A DNA stretch of 60,674 nucleotides, taken from assembly GCF_003258835.1 (NCBI RefSeq), contig NZ_NPEV01000033.1, forward strand, positions 1-60,674, written 5' to 3'. Shown in pieces: positions 9,505 through 17,428 of this stretch. Origin of the DNA: Rhodobium orientis. Lineage in GTDB: Bacteria > Pseudomonadota > Alphaproteobacteria > Rhizobiales > Rhodobiaceae. How positions within the stretch are numbered: position 1 is the stretch's first letter; each line of letters starts with the position of its first letter. The notes below the pieces were generated by a model, which worked only from the letters and a program-made list of their open reading frames with translations, had not been told where the DNA came from and searched no databases. The position numbers and the translations under genes are program-made.

Positions 9505-9592
9505 TTCGCATGTTATTGGATACGCTACCCACGGCCCTACAGCGCCGCGCGTTCAGCACCAAGTTGCCACTCGTTCCGCATAAAGGCGAATC
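9505..9592. promoter_or_regulatory. divergent promoter region
   Basis: 88-base gap between the divergent NADAR operon and the 160-aa membrane protein gene; it must hold both promoters. No strong dyad seen. Confidence 0.4.
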
Positions 9593-10075
9593 ATGGAAAG
9601 TCCAAATGATCATTCATTGGAAGCAATCCACCGCGATCTCGCATTGGCCAATTCCTACCGCCTTGAATTCATTAAATCACTTTTGTTCATCGCGGGAGCA
9701 CTGTTCGCGTTCTCTGTCTCTTTTCGGCCAAGCTTGGTTCACGTTGAGTTCGCGCTGGCATTTTGGTTGGGATGGATCGGACTGTCGTGTTCGATGTTTG
9801 GCGGGTTCGTGCAGCTTGCAGCTTGGGAGCGCATCTACGCGAGCTATCAACGCTATGAAAGGAAAGAGGCAGACGGCACCCGATACCGCAAGCGTATGGG
9901 AAAATGGAAGACCGCCTCATTAATTGTGCAACTCGCAGGATTCGTAGTCGGAGTATCCGCGCTTGGTGGGTTCACTGCTTTGAACTTGGAAAATATAGCT
10001 GCTCCAAGCCAACCCAGTTCGCTTGAAACCGAACCACTTTCGACTAGCACCTTAGTTAATCCGCAATTATATTGA
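9593..10075 (+). CDS. small three-helix membrane protein, divergent to NADAR operon
   Basis: 160 residues, ATG preceded by AAAGG six bases upstream. Three predicted transmembrane stretches at roughly 26-46 (IKSLLFIAGALFAFSV), 53-76 and 105-128 (ASLIVQLAGFVVGVSALGGF), with a charged loop YQRYERKEADGTRYRKR between the second and third. No family recognised; the layout is reminiscent of small helical membrane effectors found beside nucleotide-signalling conflict systems. Its position back-to-back with the NADAR operon makes a functional link possible but unproven. Confidence 0.65.
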   Translation: MESPNDHSLEAIHRDLALANSYRLEFIKSLLFIAGALFAFSVSFRPSLVHVEFALAFWLGWIGLSCSMFGGFVQLAAWERIYASYQRYERKEADGTRYRKRMGKWKTASLIVQLAGFVVGVSALGGFTALNLENIAAPSQPSSLETEPLSTSTLVNPQLY

Positions 10076-10291
10076 TGGCGATGGCGGATTTTACAACGTT
10101 GCTGCGCAAATGCAGTCAGTCCGCTAGTGGGTCCAACTTGGTCATTCGTGCAAGTCACAGCGCATTTCTGCTGCCCGCCCAATCTGGCAATTAGATGCGT
10201 TGCCGCAAGGGGCTGGGTCGTCCGCGGCGAGAGGCGCGCCGATGTCGACGTCAATAGGTAACGTCCTGGCCGGCCTCGAACTTGAAGCACG

Positions 10292-10837
10292 CTACGCAAC
10301 GCTCAGAATCCGGTAGACTTGCATGCGGGAACACCCCAAGGTCTTGGCAATCTCTGTTGGCGACGTGCCGTCCTCATGCATTGCCAACACCTTGGCGCGA
10401 TCGATCCGCTGTTTTCCACCCTTGTAGACCCCGTTTGCTTTCGCCCGCTCGATCCCTTCGCGCTGCCGCTCCTTGATGAAGCGGCGTTCCATCTGGGCGA
10501 CCATACCGAGCACAGTCAGCACGACATGGCCCATCTCGCCGCGCGTTGACACATGCGGATCAAGAATGGTGACGAGCGCGCCTTTCTGCTCGCAATCGTG
10601 GATGATGTTCAATACATCGCGTGTGTCACGGCCGAGACGGTCCAGGCGAGTGACGATCAACTCGTCGCCGGTTCTCAGAAAGTCGATGATGGTTTTGAGT
10701 TCTTGACGGCCGTCGAGCGTGGCGCCTGAAATTTTCTCCGAGCGGATGATCTCGCACCCTTCCGATTTCAACCGGGCCCGTTGAACCTCAAGGTCTTGGT
10801 CGGTGGTGCTGACGCGTGCGTAGCCGATTTTTGTCAT
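10292..10837 (-). CDS. Tn3-type serine resolvase
   Basis: 181 residues from ATG 10837 (an upstream in-frame ATG at 10849 is less likely). Small serine recombinase: KIGYARVSTTDQDLEVQ carries the catalytic Ser, with the usual VTRLDRLGRDTRDVL arginine block and RRFIKERQREGIE, ending in a helix-turn-helix (SPTEIAKTLGCSRMQVYRIL). It normally resolves cointegrates of Tn3-like transposons at a res site upstream of the gene. No Tn3 transposase is present, so this is an orphan left by a decayed or recombined transposon at the edge of the CRISPR locus. Confidence 0.92.
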   Translation of the reverse strand: MTKIGYARVSTTDQDLEVQRARLKSEGCEIIRSEKISGATLDGRQELKTIIDFLRTGDELIVTRLDRLGRDTRDVLNIIHDCEQKGALVTILDPHVSTRGEMGHVVLTVLGMVAQMERRFIKERQREGIERAKANGVYKGGKQRIDRAKVLAMHEDGTSPTEIAKTLGCSRMQVYRILSVA

Positions 10838-10980
10838 GTGTAACCTCAAGCTTTAAGCCCAAGGCTACAGTGTCACAAATAGTCGATGTCAACCCAGATG
10901 TTACGGCGTTGACCGGAGAGTTGTTACGTCACACCAGGGTATACTCGACCGTGACAGGCTGCCTCGCGATATCTTGCCCG
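10838..10980. promoter_or_regulatory. candidate res/promoter region of resolvase
   Basis: 143 bases between the resolvase start and the end of cas6. It holds several related half-site-like words (TGTCACAA, GATGTCAAC, GTTGTTACGTCAC), fitting a multi-subsite res region, but I could not align them into a convincing subsite I-III arrangement. Confidence 0.25.
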
Positions 10981-11898
10981 TTAGACGATGTGATAGCGGC
11001 CGAGGCCAAGGCTCGCGCCGCGCCCGACATGGATGACTTCGCCAATAAGAAGAGCCGCCTGAATTTGTTCGATCGGACAGGAAAGCGCCATCGAAACGGG
11101 CGGAGAAAGTGCATTGGCCCAGCGATGACCACCTTGGGCAGGACATTCGACGCTCGTCATTTGGACGTCTTCGATCGCAACTGCCCGTGCAGCCTCAATG
11201 AGCGTATCGTATTCTTCTGCCAACGATAGGCCGTACCAGGGCGCCATCAGCGCCGTCCGGCGCACGATCCGCTCAAGAATGAGAGTTGGGGACGTCAGAA
11301 CGTTCCCCCTTTCAGCATCGATTGGGGTAAGGAAGACCAGTTTGAGTTTGGAGGTTGGACATGTCAGCGGCACAAGAGCCTGATCACGGAAAACGATCAC
11401 TTTGACGGGCTCGACTGACTTAGGCACGAACAACGATCCATCTCTGGCGAGTTCGCGCCATTTCACCGATTGGCGCATCGCGGCGACCAGCGCGTCGGCG
11501 ACAGCATCTGTGCGCTCGCGGGCCGCGCCGAAAACCGCCAGTCGCACCCGAAGTGCTCCGTCCTTTGCCACCAGCGCTTCCAAGACATAGGGTTTGGCGA
11601 TTTCGCTCGAGTGATCGCCAAGCCGGATAGTTGGCCGCGTGCCGAAAAAGATTTCGGCCGTCGACGTTCTCGGCCAGGTGCAGGGCCGGCGATCGCGCAC
11701 CGCGTCGGACGCGCTTTCCAGCAAAACCTGCCCGAGTGCACCGCGCAGCTTGTTGCCAATGCTTGGGGTAGCGGCGAAACCGGCCATGCCGGCAAGGTCG
11801 ATCGCTACAACGTCGGTTTGCCAGATCGCCGCCAGTTCGCTGAGCGATGCGGGTCTGACGCCGCGGGCCAAGGCACTATTGAGGGCCTGACCGGTCAT
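10981..11898 (-). CDS. cas6: CRISPR pre-crRNA endoribonuclease Cas6
   Basis: 305 residues. RAMP-fold processing endonuclease that cuts repeats in the array transcript to make crRNAs for the Cmr complex. The C-terminal glycine-rich loop HVGRGASLGLGRYHI is the family signature, and the preceding ALSPPVSMALSCPIEQIQAALLIGEV matches the C-terminal RAMP domain. Its start overlaps the cas2 stop by four bases (ATGA), so RT-cas1, cas2 and cas6 form one operon ending here. The repeat it should cut carries two palindromic stems. Confidence 0.88.
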   Translation of the reverse strand: MTGQALNSALARGVRPASLSELAAIWQTDVVAIDLAGMAGFAATPSIGNKLRGALGQVLLESASDAVRDRRPCTWPRTSTAEIFFGTRPTIRLGDHSSEIAKPYVLEALVAKDGALRVRLAVFGAARERTDAVADALVAAMRQSVKWRELARDGSLFVPKSVEPVKVIVFRDQALVPLTCPTSKLKLVFLTPIDAERGNVLTSPTLILERIVRRTALMAPWYGLSLAEEYDTLIEAARAVAIEDVQMTSVECPAQGGHRWANALSPPVSMALSCPIEQIQAALLIGEVIHVGRGASLGLGRYHIV

Positions 11899-12182
11899 AG
11901 CAGGATGAATGCTCCCTCTTCCGGCAGCGGTGCGCCGCCAAACGTCCGGCTCTTCTGCAACCCTTCGCGCGTCAACACATAGAGCCTGAGATTGTCGCCA
12001 TCATCGACCAGCGCCGCCGCCGCATCAAACAGCCTATAGGCGCGGCTCGGCGTCATCCGGCCTTCGAACACGCTTTGCTGCACCCGCACCAACCGATCTT
12101 CCAGGAAATCGGCGACCCGCCGCCGCGTCTTGGCCCGCGCGATGTCGTAGCAAAGGACGATCGTATGTTCGCTCTCGGCCAT
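11895..12182 (-). CDS. cas2: CRISPR adaptation protein Cas2
   Basis: 95 residues from ATG 12182, chosen over a much longer upstream reading because HTIVLCYDIA should sit at the N-terminus of Cas2. D13 is the metal-site Asp; the block VQQSVFEG follows as in the family. With Cas1 it forms the integrase that inserts spacers into the array. Seven bases separate it from the RT-Cas1 stop and it overlaps cas6 by four. Confidence 0.92.
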   Translation of the reverse strand: MAESEHTIVLCYDIARAKTRRRVADFLEDRLVRVQQSVFEGRMTPSRAYRLFDAAAALVDDGDNLRLYVLTREGLQKSRTFGGAPLPEEGAFILL

Positions 12183-12189
12183 TCTAACC

Positions 12190-14262
12190 TCAATAGTCCA
12201 CCTCAAATGGACGATAGGTCTTTCCATCCTCGCAATGGGCTGCGAACCGATGTGCCTGCTCGACAATCAGCCGACGGAAACGGACCCGCCGCGTTTTCGG
12301 CGGCCAGGTAATCGGCGCGCCTGCCCTGGCCTCATAGGCGCGGATCAAAGCCTCACCGCCGGCGCGGCGCATGTGCCAGCCGCCATCCAACCGGCGCTCG
12401 AACATGTCCCGGCGCAGTATGCGCCGATTGGTGACATAGACGAACAAACCCTCGATCAGATGAGCGCGGAACTCCTCCATCAGGTCGTAGACGCATGCAT
12501 CGCGCTCGTCGGAGACCGCGTGCAGCGCGCCGAAACCGGGATGCAGGCCGGCCGCAAGCACGGCGATCGAGACGTCACGATGCAGCAGCCAGGCGAGAAA
12601 ATTGAGCGCGATATTGGCGGGGCCTGGGTCGTCCTGCCGGTTCCGCCGAGCGAACCGGAAGTCCTCATGGGCGAGCGCCGACACCGCCGGCCAGTAGGCG
12701 GCCGTGCCGGCGCCTTCATAGCCCATGATGCCGGCGACATCCGCCGCGCCGAGAACGCGGCTGGTGTCGTTGCGCCCGATCAGGCCGGTGAGTGTCGCAA
12801 TCGCCTTGGTGACCGCGACCGGCAATGTCTCGCGCTCGCGGCTCAGCTTGCGTAGCAATGCCCTTTCGTTGCGCAGCCGGGCCATAACCAGAATCCGCGC
12901 CAGCGTGAGCCGCTTGTCCTCGTCAAGAACGACCACCGCCTGGGCCAGATGCCGCTTTGCGCGGGGCTGAAGGCTGGACGCCAGAATGCCCTGCGTCATG
13001 CCGCGACCGTCCACAAAGCAGATCGGCGTCGCCGTTGCCAGGCCGTGATCGAGCGCGGCCGGCGTCGCCTCGACTTGCGGGCCGAGGTCGATCCTGTCGA
13101 GCCGCTGGTGCGGCACCGCGATCAGTTCCCGCCATTCCGCTGGGGCTCCGGTAAGCGGATCGGGACTCGCGACCATCTCCTCGACCGCGAAGGCCTGATT
13201 GCGGATCGAAAGCCGCCGACCGCGCTGCATGACGTAGAGATTACGCAAACCAGGCGCATAACCCCGGGCCTCCTTGGCCGCCAGATCGGCTTCCGTCGCC
13301 CGTTCGGCTTCTTCTTGCGCGGCATCTTCGCGCGCGATCTGCGCCAGGGTTTTCTCGGCGCTGAAACCGTCCGCTTCCTCCGGCGCCACCTTCAACGCCA
13401 GCGAGCGCACGAACATGTGGCCGAGAAACTTGAAGCCGCGCACGAAATCGGTGACGTCGGTCTTCTCCTTGTTCAGTTTCAGCCCAAAGTCACCGAGCAG
13501 GGCCGCGACGTCGTTGAGAACGTCTTCCGCCTTGTCGCCGCTGCGGGTCAGGATCACGAAATCATCGGCGAAGCGCACGATCCGTGCGCCGCGCTGGTCG
13601 AACGCCTCGTCGAGGCGATCGAGGTAAAGGTTGGCCAACAGCGGCGACAGGGGCGAGCCCTGGGCAAGCCCGCGGCCATGCGGTGCGCCATGGGACAGCC
13701 ACAGCGCGATCAACTCGCTCAGCGGTCCGGGCGTCAGGCTTTCGCCGAGCCGGGTCAGCAATAGATCGTGGGGAATGGAGTCGAAATAGTCGTCGATATC
13801 GGCATCGACCACATGAACCAGGCCCTCGCGCTGTAACGCCTGGATCCGCGCCACGGCCTGATAGATCGAACGGCCCGGACGATAGCCGAAGCTTGCCTCT
13901 TCGAATTCCTCTTCGAAGAACGGCATAAGGACGGTGGCGACGGACGTCTGGATGATGCGGTCGACCACCGAGGGGATCGTCAGTCGCCGCACCCCGCCGG
14001 AGCGTTTTGGAATGTCGACCTGGCGCATCGCCCTTGGGTGATAAAGCCCCTCGCGCAGATCATTGGCGAGTGTGCCGATCCGCGCCTCCGCGCGAGCCGA
14101 AAAATCGTAGACGGTCATCCGGTCGCCGCCGGCGGCGCCGGCATTCTGCCACACCTTGGCCCAGGCCGCCCGCAACGCCGAACGTCGGCAGGCGGCATCG
14201 AACGCCTTTTTGTCATCGACGAGAACCCGCCGGGGCCCCTTGGTTCGCCTTGATTGAGCCAT
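12190..14262 (-). CDS. cas1: reverse transcriptase-Cas1 fusion
   Basis: 690 residues from ATG 14262. N-terminal reverse transcriptase of group II-intron type, about 50-295: FGYRPGRSIYQAV, VVDADIDDYFDSI, QGSPLSPLLANLYLD and the catalytic FADD at 231-234. A charged linker (300-335) leads to a full Cas1 integrase: Glu516 in GYEGAGTAAYW, His574 in GLHPGFGALH and Glu596/597 in DLMEEFR are the expected metal ligands. Such fusions are known to acquire spacers from RNA via cDNA in type III systems. Both active sites look intact. No separate Cas6 fusion at the N-terminus; Cas6 is a distinct gene here. Confidence 0.96.
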   Translation of the reverse strand: MAQSRRTKGPRRVLVDDKKAFDAACRRSALRAAWAKVWQNAGAAGGDRMTVYDFSARAEARIGTLANDLREGLYHPRAMRQVDIPKRSGGVRRLTIPSVVDRIIQTSVATVLMPFFEEEFEEASFGYRPGRSIYQAVARIQALQREGLVHVVDADIDDYFDSIPHDLLLTRLGESLTPGPLSELIALWLSHGAPHGRGLAQGSPLSPLLANLYLDRLDEAFDQRGARIVRFADDFVILTRSGDKAEDVLNDVAALLGDFGLKLNKEKTDVTDFVRGFKFLGHMFVRSLALKVAPEEADGFSAEKTLAQIAREDAAQEEAERATEADLAAKEARGYAPGLRNLYVMQRGRRLSIRNQAFAVEEMVASPDPLTGAPAEWRELIAVPHQRLDRIDLGPQVEATPAALDHGLATATPICFVDGRGMTQGILASSLQPRAKRHLAQAVVVLDEDKRLTLARILVMARLRNERALLRKLSRERETLPVAVTKAIATLTGLIGRNDTSRVLGAADVAGIMGYEGAGTAAYWPAVSALAHEDFRFARRNRQDDPGPANIALNFLAWLLHRDVSIAVLAAGLHPGFGALHAVSDERDACVYDLMEEFRAHLIEGLFVYVTNRRILRRDMFERRLDGGWHMRRAGGEALIRAYEARAGAPITWPPKTRRVRFRRLIVEQAHRFAAHCEDGKTYRPFEVDY

Positions 14263-14422
14263 TTTGCTTTGGATATTATAAATTACATTGTAGAATAAGT
14301 AACATACAGGAAAGAGCTGCACAATTGTTTATGTTTTGTTCTATTTTTATTTCACTTGAATCCTCTTGCCTTGGAATTTGGCTTCGTTTCTTATTGTTCT
14401 GCAATGTGATATCGAGGGGTAA
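14263..14422 (+). promoter_or_regulatory. CRISPR leader and divergent cas promoter
   Basis: 160 AT-rich bases (long A/T tracts around 14270-14290 and 14335-14400) between the start of RT-cas1 and the first repeat. Perfect repeats lie next to it and the degenerate repeat lies at the far end, so this is the leader and new spacers enter here. It must also carry the promoter of the RT-cas1 operon on the other strand. Confidence 0.75.
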
Positions 14423-14873
14423 GTCAGCTGACCCCCCAGCCACCGGCTGGGATAGAAACGTGAGTGCCGCCGCGAGGGAGGCGGTAGTGATGTCAGCTGA
14501 CCCCCCAGCCACCGGCTGGGATAGAAACGGAGGGCCGTGGTCAGCAGGCCGAGGTGGTGGGTCAGCTGACCCCCCAGCCACCGGCTGGGATAGAAACCAG
14601 CGGCCTGCCAGTTGCCGTACTTGAAGTACACGTCAGCTGACCCCCCAGCCACCGGCTGGGATAGAAACGCGGAAAACTGGTTGTAGAGCTCCTCGACGAG
14701 TCAGCTGACCCCCCAGCCACCGGCTGGGATAGAAACAAACACGTGACACCGACGGTGGTGTTGTGCGTCAGCTGACCCCCCAGCCACCGGCTGGGATAGA
14801 AACTCCGCGCCGCAGCCGGGACGTCGGCTTTCGGCGGTCGGCCGACTCCCCAGCCATCGGCTGGGAAAGAGGG
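14423..14873 (+). CRISPR. type III-B CRISPR array, 7 repeats, 6 spacers
   Basis: Six identical 37-base repeats at 14423, 14492, 14561, 14632, 14700 and 14767, plus a degenerate seventh at 14837-14873 (begins GTCGGCCGACTCC, ends GGGAAAGAGGG). The repeat begins with the perfect palindrome GTCAGCTGAC and contains CCAGCCACCGGCTGG, a 6-base stem with a 3-base loop, ending GATAGAAAC. Spacers are 32, 32, 34, 31, 30 and 33 bases. The GAAAC end and the leader side both point to transcription on the plus strand. No spacer obviously matches elsewhere in this window. Confidence 0.97.
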
Positions 14874-15020
14874 AGAGACCGGTCGCGAAGCGAGCCGGCG
14901 AGCCGTTGGCAGACCTCAAGCGCCGGGGGCTGCTGAAGACAGTGCTCCGTGCTGAGGCGGGATTTCAGTGGGGGCGTTTGCGAGCGATAACGACGGGCGC
15001 ATTACCCTGTCGTCCCTATT

Positions 15021-15548
15021 TCAGCTCGGCCGATTGCGGTTCGAACTCATTACGGCGTGTTCAAAAGCGATCGCGCGTTCGAAATCGACGATAATCGTCT
15101 TCTCAGCACGCGACACCGACACCCAGTTCGTTTCTTCCTCTTCCGCTGCATCGATGGTCGGAAGCACGATCCAATAGGCTCCGGACGACAACGATTTGAC
15201 GAACTTCCACCGTTCGAAGGCGCTGTCGAGAAAGCGCTCGACTTCCTGCCAGAACATTTCTTGAGCATGTTCTTCGCCGCGATGGTCACGCATCAAGAGC
15301 TTCCAGCCCTCATACTGCGTTCGACGCCGCTTCTCCCGCGCAGTTTGCTGCAAGTTCATCACCGTTCCGACAAGAGCGGTAAAAATGACGAAGGCGAGGA
15401 CATTGTCGGCCCACCATTTCCGGTCGGCAAAATTGTTGAAAACGTCCGAAAAAAAGCCGGTGCCGAATTTTGCGAGCGCAAACAATATTGCCACCACCAA
15501 GGCGCCGAGCAGCCACGAATAGTCGTCGAGAAAGCGGCGGATGTTCAT
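15021..15548 (-). CDS. two-helix membrane protein in cmr operon, candidate effector
   Basis: 175 residues, last gene of the cmr operon; its ATG overlaps the csx16 stop by four bases, so it is translationally coupled to it. Two transmembrane helices near residues 12-32 (WLLGALVVAILFALAKFG) and 47-67 (NVLAFVIFTALVGTVMNL), then a ~105-residue cytosolic tail rich in charge and aromatics with no CARF, SAVED, HEPN or PD-(D/E)XK motif visible. In a type III locus with an active-looking cyclase and a ring nuclease but no known effector, it may be the membrane-acting effector. That is inference. Confidence 0.75.
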   Translation of the reverse strand: MNIRRFLDDYSWLLGALVVAILFALAKFGTGFFSDVFNNFADRKWWADNVLAFVIFTALVGTVMNLQQTAREKRRRTQYEGWKLLMRDHRGEEHAQEMFWQEVERFLDSAFERWKFVKSLSSGAYWIVLPTIDAAEEEETNWVSVSRAEKTIIVDFERAIAFEHAVMSSNRNRPS

Positions 15549-15838
15549 TGCCCGATCCTCTTCACCTCGAACTCCTCGAACCTCGCACCGAACGTTTCCA
15601 TATCTTCGACCGTGAGTTCCTGGCCGCGATGTTGGAGCGGGACATCAAGCCTCAAGTGCAGGTAACGCGCGCCGCGCCGATTGATCTCGGCGACGAGGTT
15701 GACCGGCAAGGTGCCCAGCACCGTGTCGCCCGATTTCACCGTCTCCACATCCAAATGGCTGACCGCTTCCGCCGCGATCCCTTGTCGCCGCGCCCATTCG
15801 ACGGCGCCCGAATGGCGGGTCACGAAATAGGTGGTCAT
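15545..15838 (-). CDS. csx16: Csx16 (Cas_VVA1548), likely ring nuclease
   Basis: 97 residues. The start TTYFVTRHSGAVEWARRQG is the hallmark of Csx16, followed by GDTVLGTLPVNLVAEINRRGARYLHL. The family is found only beside type III CRISPR systems and has been proposed to be a ring nuclease that degrades cyclic oligoadenylates, switching the alarm off. Overlaps cmr6 upstream and the membrane protein downstream by four bases each, so it is expressed with the Cmr complex. Confidence 0.9.
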   Translation of the reverse strand: MTTYFVTRHSGAVEWARRQGIAAEAVSHLDVETVKSGDTVLGTLPVNLVAEINRRGARYLHLRLDVPLQHRGQELTVEDMETFGARFEEFEVKRIGQ

Positions 15839-16941
15839 TGATCAGTCGCCGGTTCGTCGGTCCTTGAAAGAAGGTCAAGCTTAACCACTTGGTTGGACCC
15901 CTTTCCGCCACCTTCTAGCGTAACTTTCGCTAAGCCCTGTGCCGGAAACAGAGTCGCTATCGTTGCGGTCCGACCACGCAATTTCGGTGCCGGGTGCTCT
16001 TGCGATATGACAACGCGGTCATTTTCGGCCAAAGGGGCATTGGCCACATTCACGAACTGCCCGAAGCCGACCGCCGTCTTGGCGCCGGCGCCGATCCATT
16101 CCAGGGCGGCCTCCAGCAGCGCGTAGCCCTCCTTGAGGTCCGCCAGCGTGCCACCTCGGCTCCGGCCGAGGGCAAAGAGAAAGGTCTGGCCTTCCTCCAC
16201 CACAAGAAACGGAATCGGTATCGGGTTGTGCCAGTCGCCGGGGGACAGGATGACCTCGGGCGCTCCCTTGTCGATCATCGGCTCCGCGCCCTTGGCGCGC
16301 CAGCCGCCGTCATGCGGGGTGAGCACCTCGCAAGCACATTTGACCGGCGCGACGGGCAAGGCGTCGAATACGATCAGGCGGCCCATGCGCGGCGCGCGCT
16401 GGTCACGTGTAACGCCACGTTTTGCGTCGTGATCGTCCTTGCGGGCCGGCCCGTAATTGCCGAACAGGTCGACGATGCGCTCGAACCAATCTCGGCTGTC
16501 CGGTTCGCCGCCATCGCCTAGTGCTTGCCAGTGATCGGCGAAGGCGCGCATCAGCCCCTTGATGCCGGAAGCTGGCAGAAAGGGAACTCCGAGCGTGTGA
16601 TGAAAGACAAAGCCGTTCTCCACGCCATGCTCATAGCCCATGCCGGTAACGAAGCGCGACACCGTCTCCATACGCACCGGCTTGATGTCCGCGCCATCGG
16701 GCGTAAGCGCGCGGGCAAGGCGTTCGATCCGCTCGCAATGTGCCGCGAGTTCTTCGGCACGGCCGAGCCCGGTACCGTCCCGGACAAACCTGTTGATCCA
16801 GTTCTTCTTCTCGTCGTGGAGGCCGAATTTACCCTCTTTCTCGTGCCACTTATCGACGAATTTGTAGAACACCAGACCGGCATTGGCTGCCTGAGCGCCG
16901 ATGAGATCAGGTAGCTTTCGATTTCCCGGAAGAGGCAGCAT
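15835..16941 (-). CDS. cmr6: Cmr6, type III-B RAMP subunit
   Basis: 368 residues. RAMP protein of the Cmr effector backbone; carries GVPFLPASGIKGLMR (118-132) and a late glycine-rich block GAGAKTAVGFGQF near 290, both typical of Cmr6. It caps the crRNA 3' side of the complex. Four bases separate it from cmr5 and it overlaps csx16 by four. The C-terminal ~70 residues after the RAMP core look like a small beta-rich add-on. Confidence 0.92.
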   Translation of the reverse strand: MLPLPGNRKLPDLIGAQAANAGLVFYKFVDKWHEKEGKFGLHDEKKNWINRFVRDGTGLGRAEELAAHCERIERLARALTPDGADIKPVRMETVSRFVTGMGYEHGVENGFVFHHTLGVPFLPASGIKGLMRAFADHWQALGDGGEPDSRDWFERIVDLFGNYGPARKDDHDAKRGVTRDQRAPRMGRLIVFDALPVAPVKCACEVLTPHDGGWRAKGAEPMIDKGAPEVILSPGDWHNPIPIPFLVVEEGQTFLFALGRSRGGTLADLKEGYALLEAALEWIGAGAKTAVGFGQFVNVANAPLAENDRVVISQEHPAPKLRGRTATIATLFPAQGLAKVTLEGGGKGSNQVVKLDLLSRTDEPATDQ

Positions 16942-16945
16942 CGCG

Positions 16946-17428
16946 TTACGCCTCTCCCTGTTCCGGGGGGGCGATCAAGGCCTCGGCGAAGGTCTTCAGC
17001 CATTTCACATAGGCCATGAGCTCCTGTTGCGCGCGCAGCATGTCGCGCTCATTCTCGTGCATGATCGCGGTGATCAGCGCCACGGCCTTTTTCTTGACTT
17101 CATCGTCGTTGTTAGGACCATTCGGGATCGCGAATCGGACCGTCAAATATGGCGATGTCTTCCAGCCGTTGTCTCCACCGGCAAGCCACAGAAGGATGTG
17201 CGACAGCAGGGCTGCGTGGCCGTCGCCAATGTTGCCGCTGCGCGAGGCGCCGGCAAGCTCAAGGGCAAGTGTCTGCCCGAGCCCGTTCATGGTAAGAAGC
17301 AACGGGAGAGACCGCACATAGGCGCGATATTCGGTTTTGAAGCCGGCTCCTTCGACACGCTGAACACAAGCAAGCGCGTGAACGGCGCGTTGCTGGTCCA
17401 GCGTCGGTATGGGCTGCTTGTCAGGCAT
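16946..17428 (-). CDS. cmr5: Cmr5, small subunit of type III-B complex
   Basis: 160 residues from ATG 17428, which overlaps the cmr4 stop; a start 21 bases upstream is possible but less likely. All-helical: TLDQQRAVHALACVQRV, an ARSLPLLLTMNGLGQTLA-like middle (YVRSLPLLLTMNGLGQTLAL) and the C-terminal MAYVKWLKTFAEAL are characteristic of Cmr5. It forms the minor filament next to Cas10 that helps hold target RNA. Confidence 0.92.
   Translation of the reverse strand: MPDKQPIPTLDQQRAVHALACVQRVEGAGFKTEYRAYVRSLPLLLTMNGLGQTLALELAGASRSGNIGDGHAALLSHILLWLAGGDNGWKTSPYLTVRFAIPNGPNNDDEVKKKAVALITAIMHENERDMLRAQQELMAYVKWLKTFAEALIAPPEQGEA

Noticed and set aside
12949-13764. Plus-strand frame (271 aa)
   Set aside because: Shadow of RT-Cas1.
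14276-14919. Frames running through the CRISPR repeats
   Set aside because: Repeating peptides produced by repeat units, not proteins.
15021-15548. CARF domain in the cmr membrane protein
   Set aside because: Tail of ~105 residues is too short for a CARF domain and shows no ligand-binding motif.
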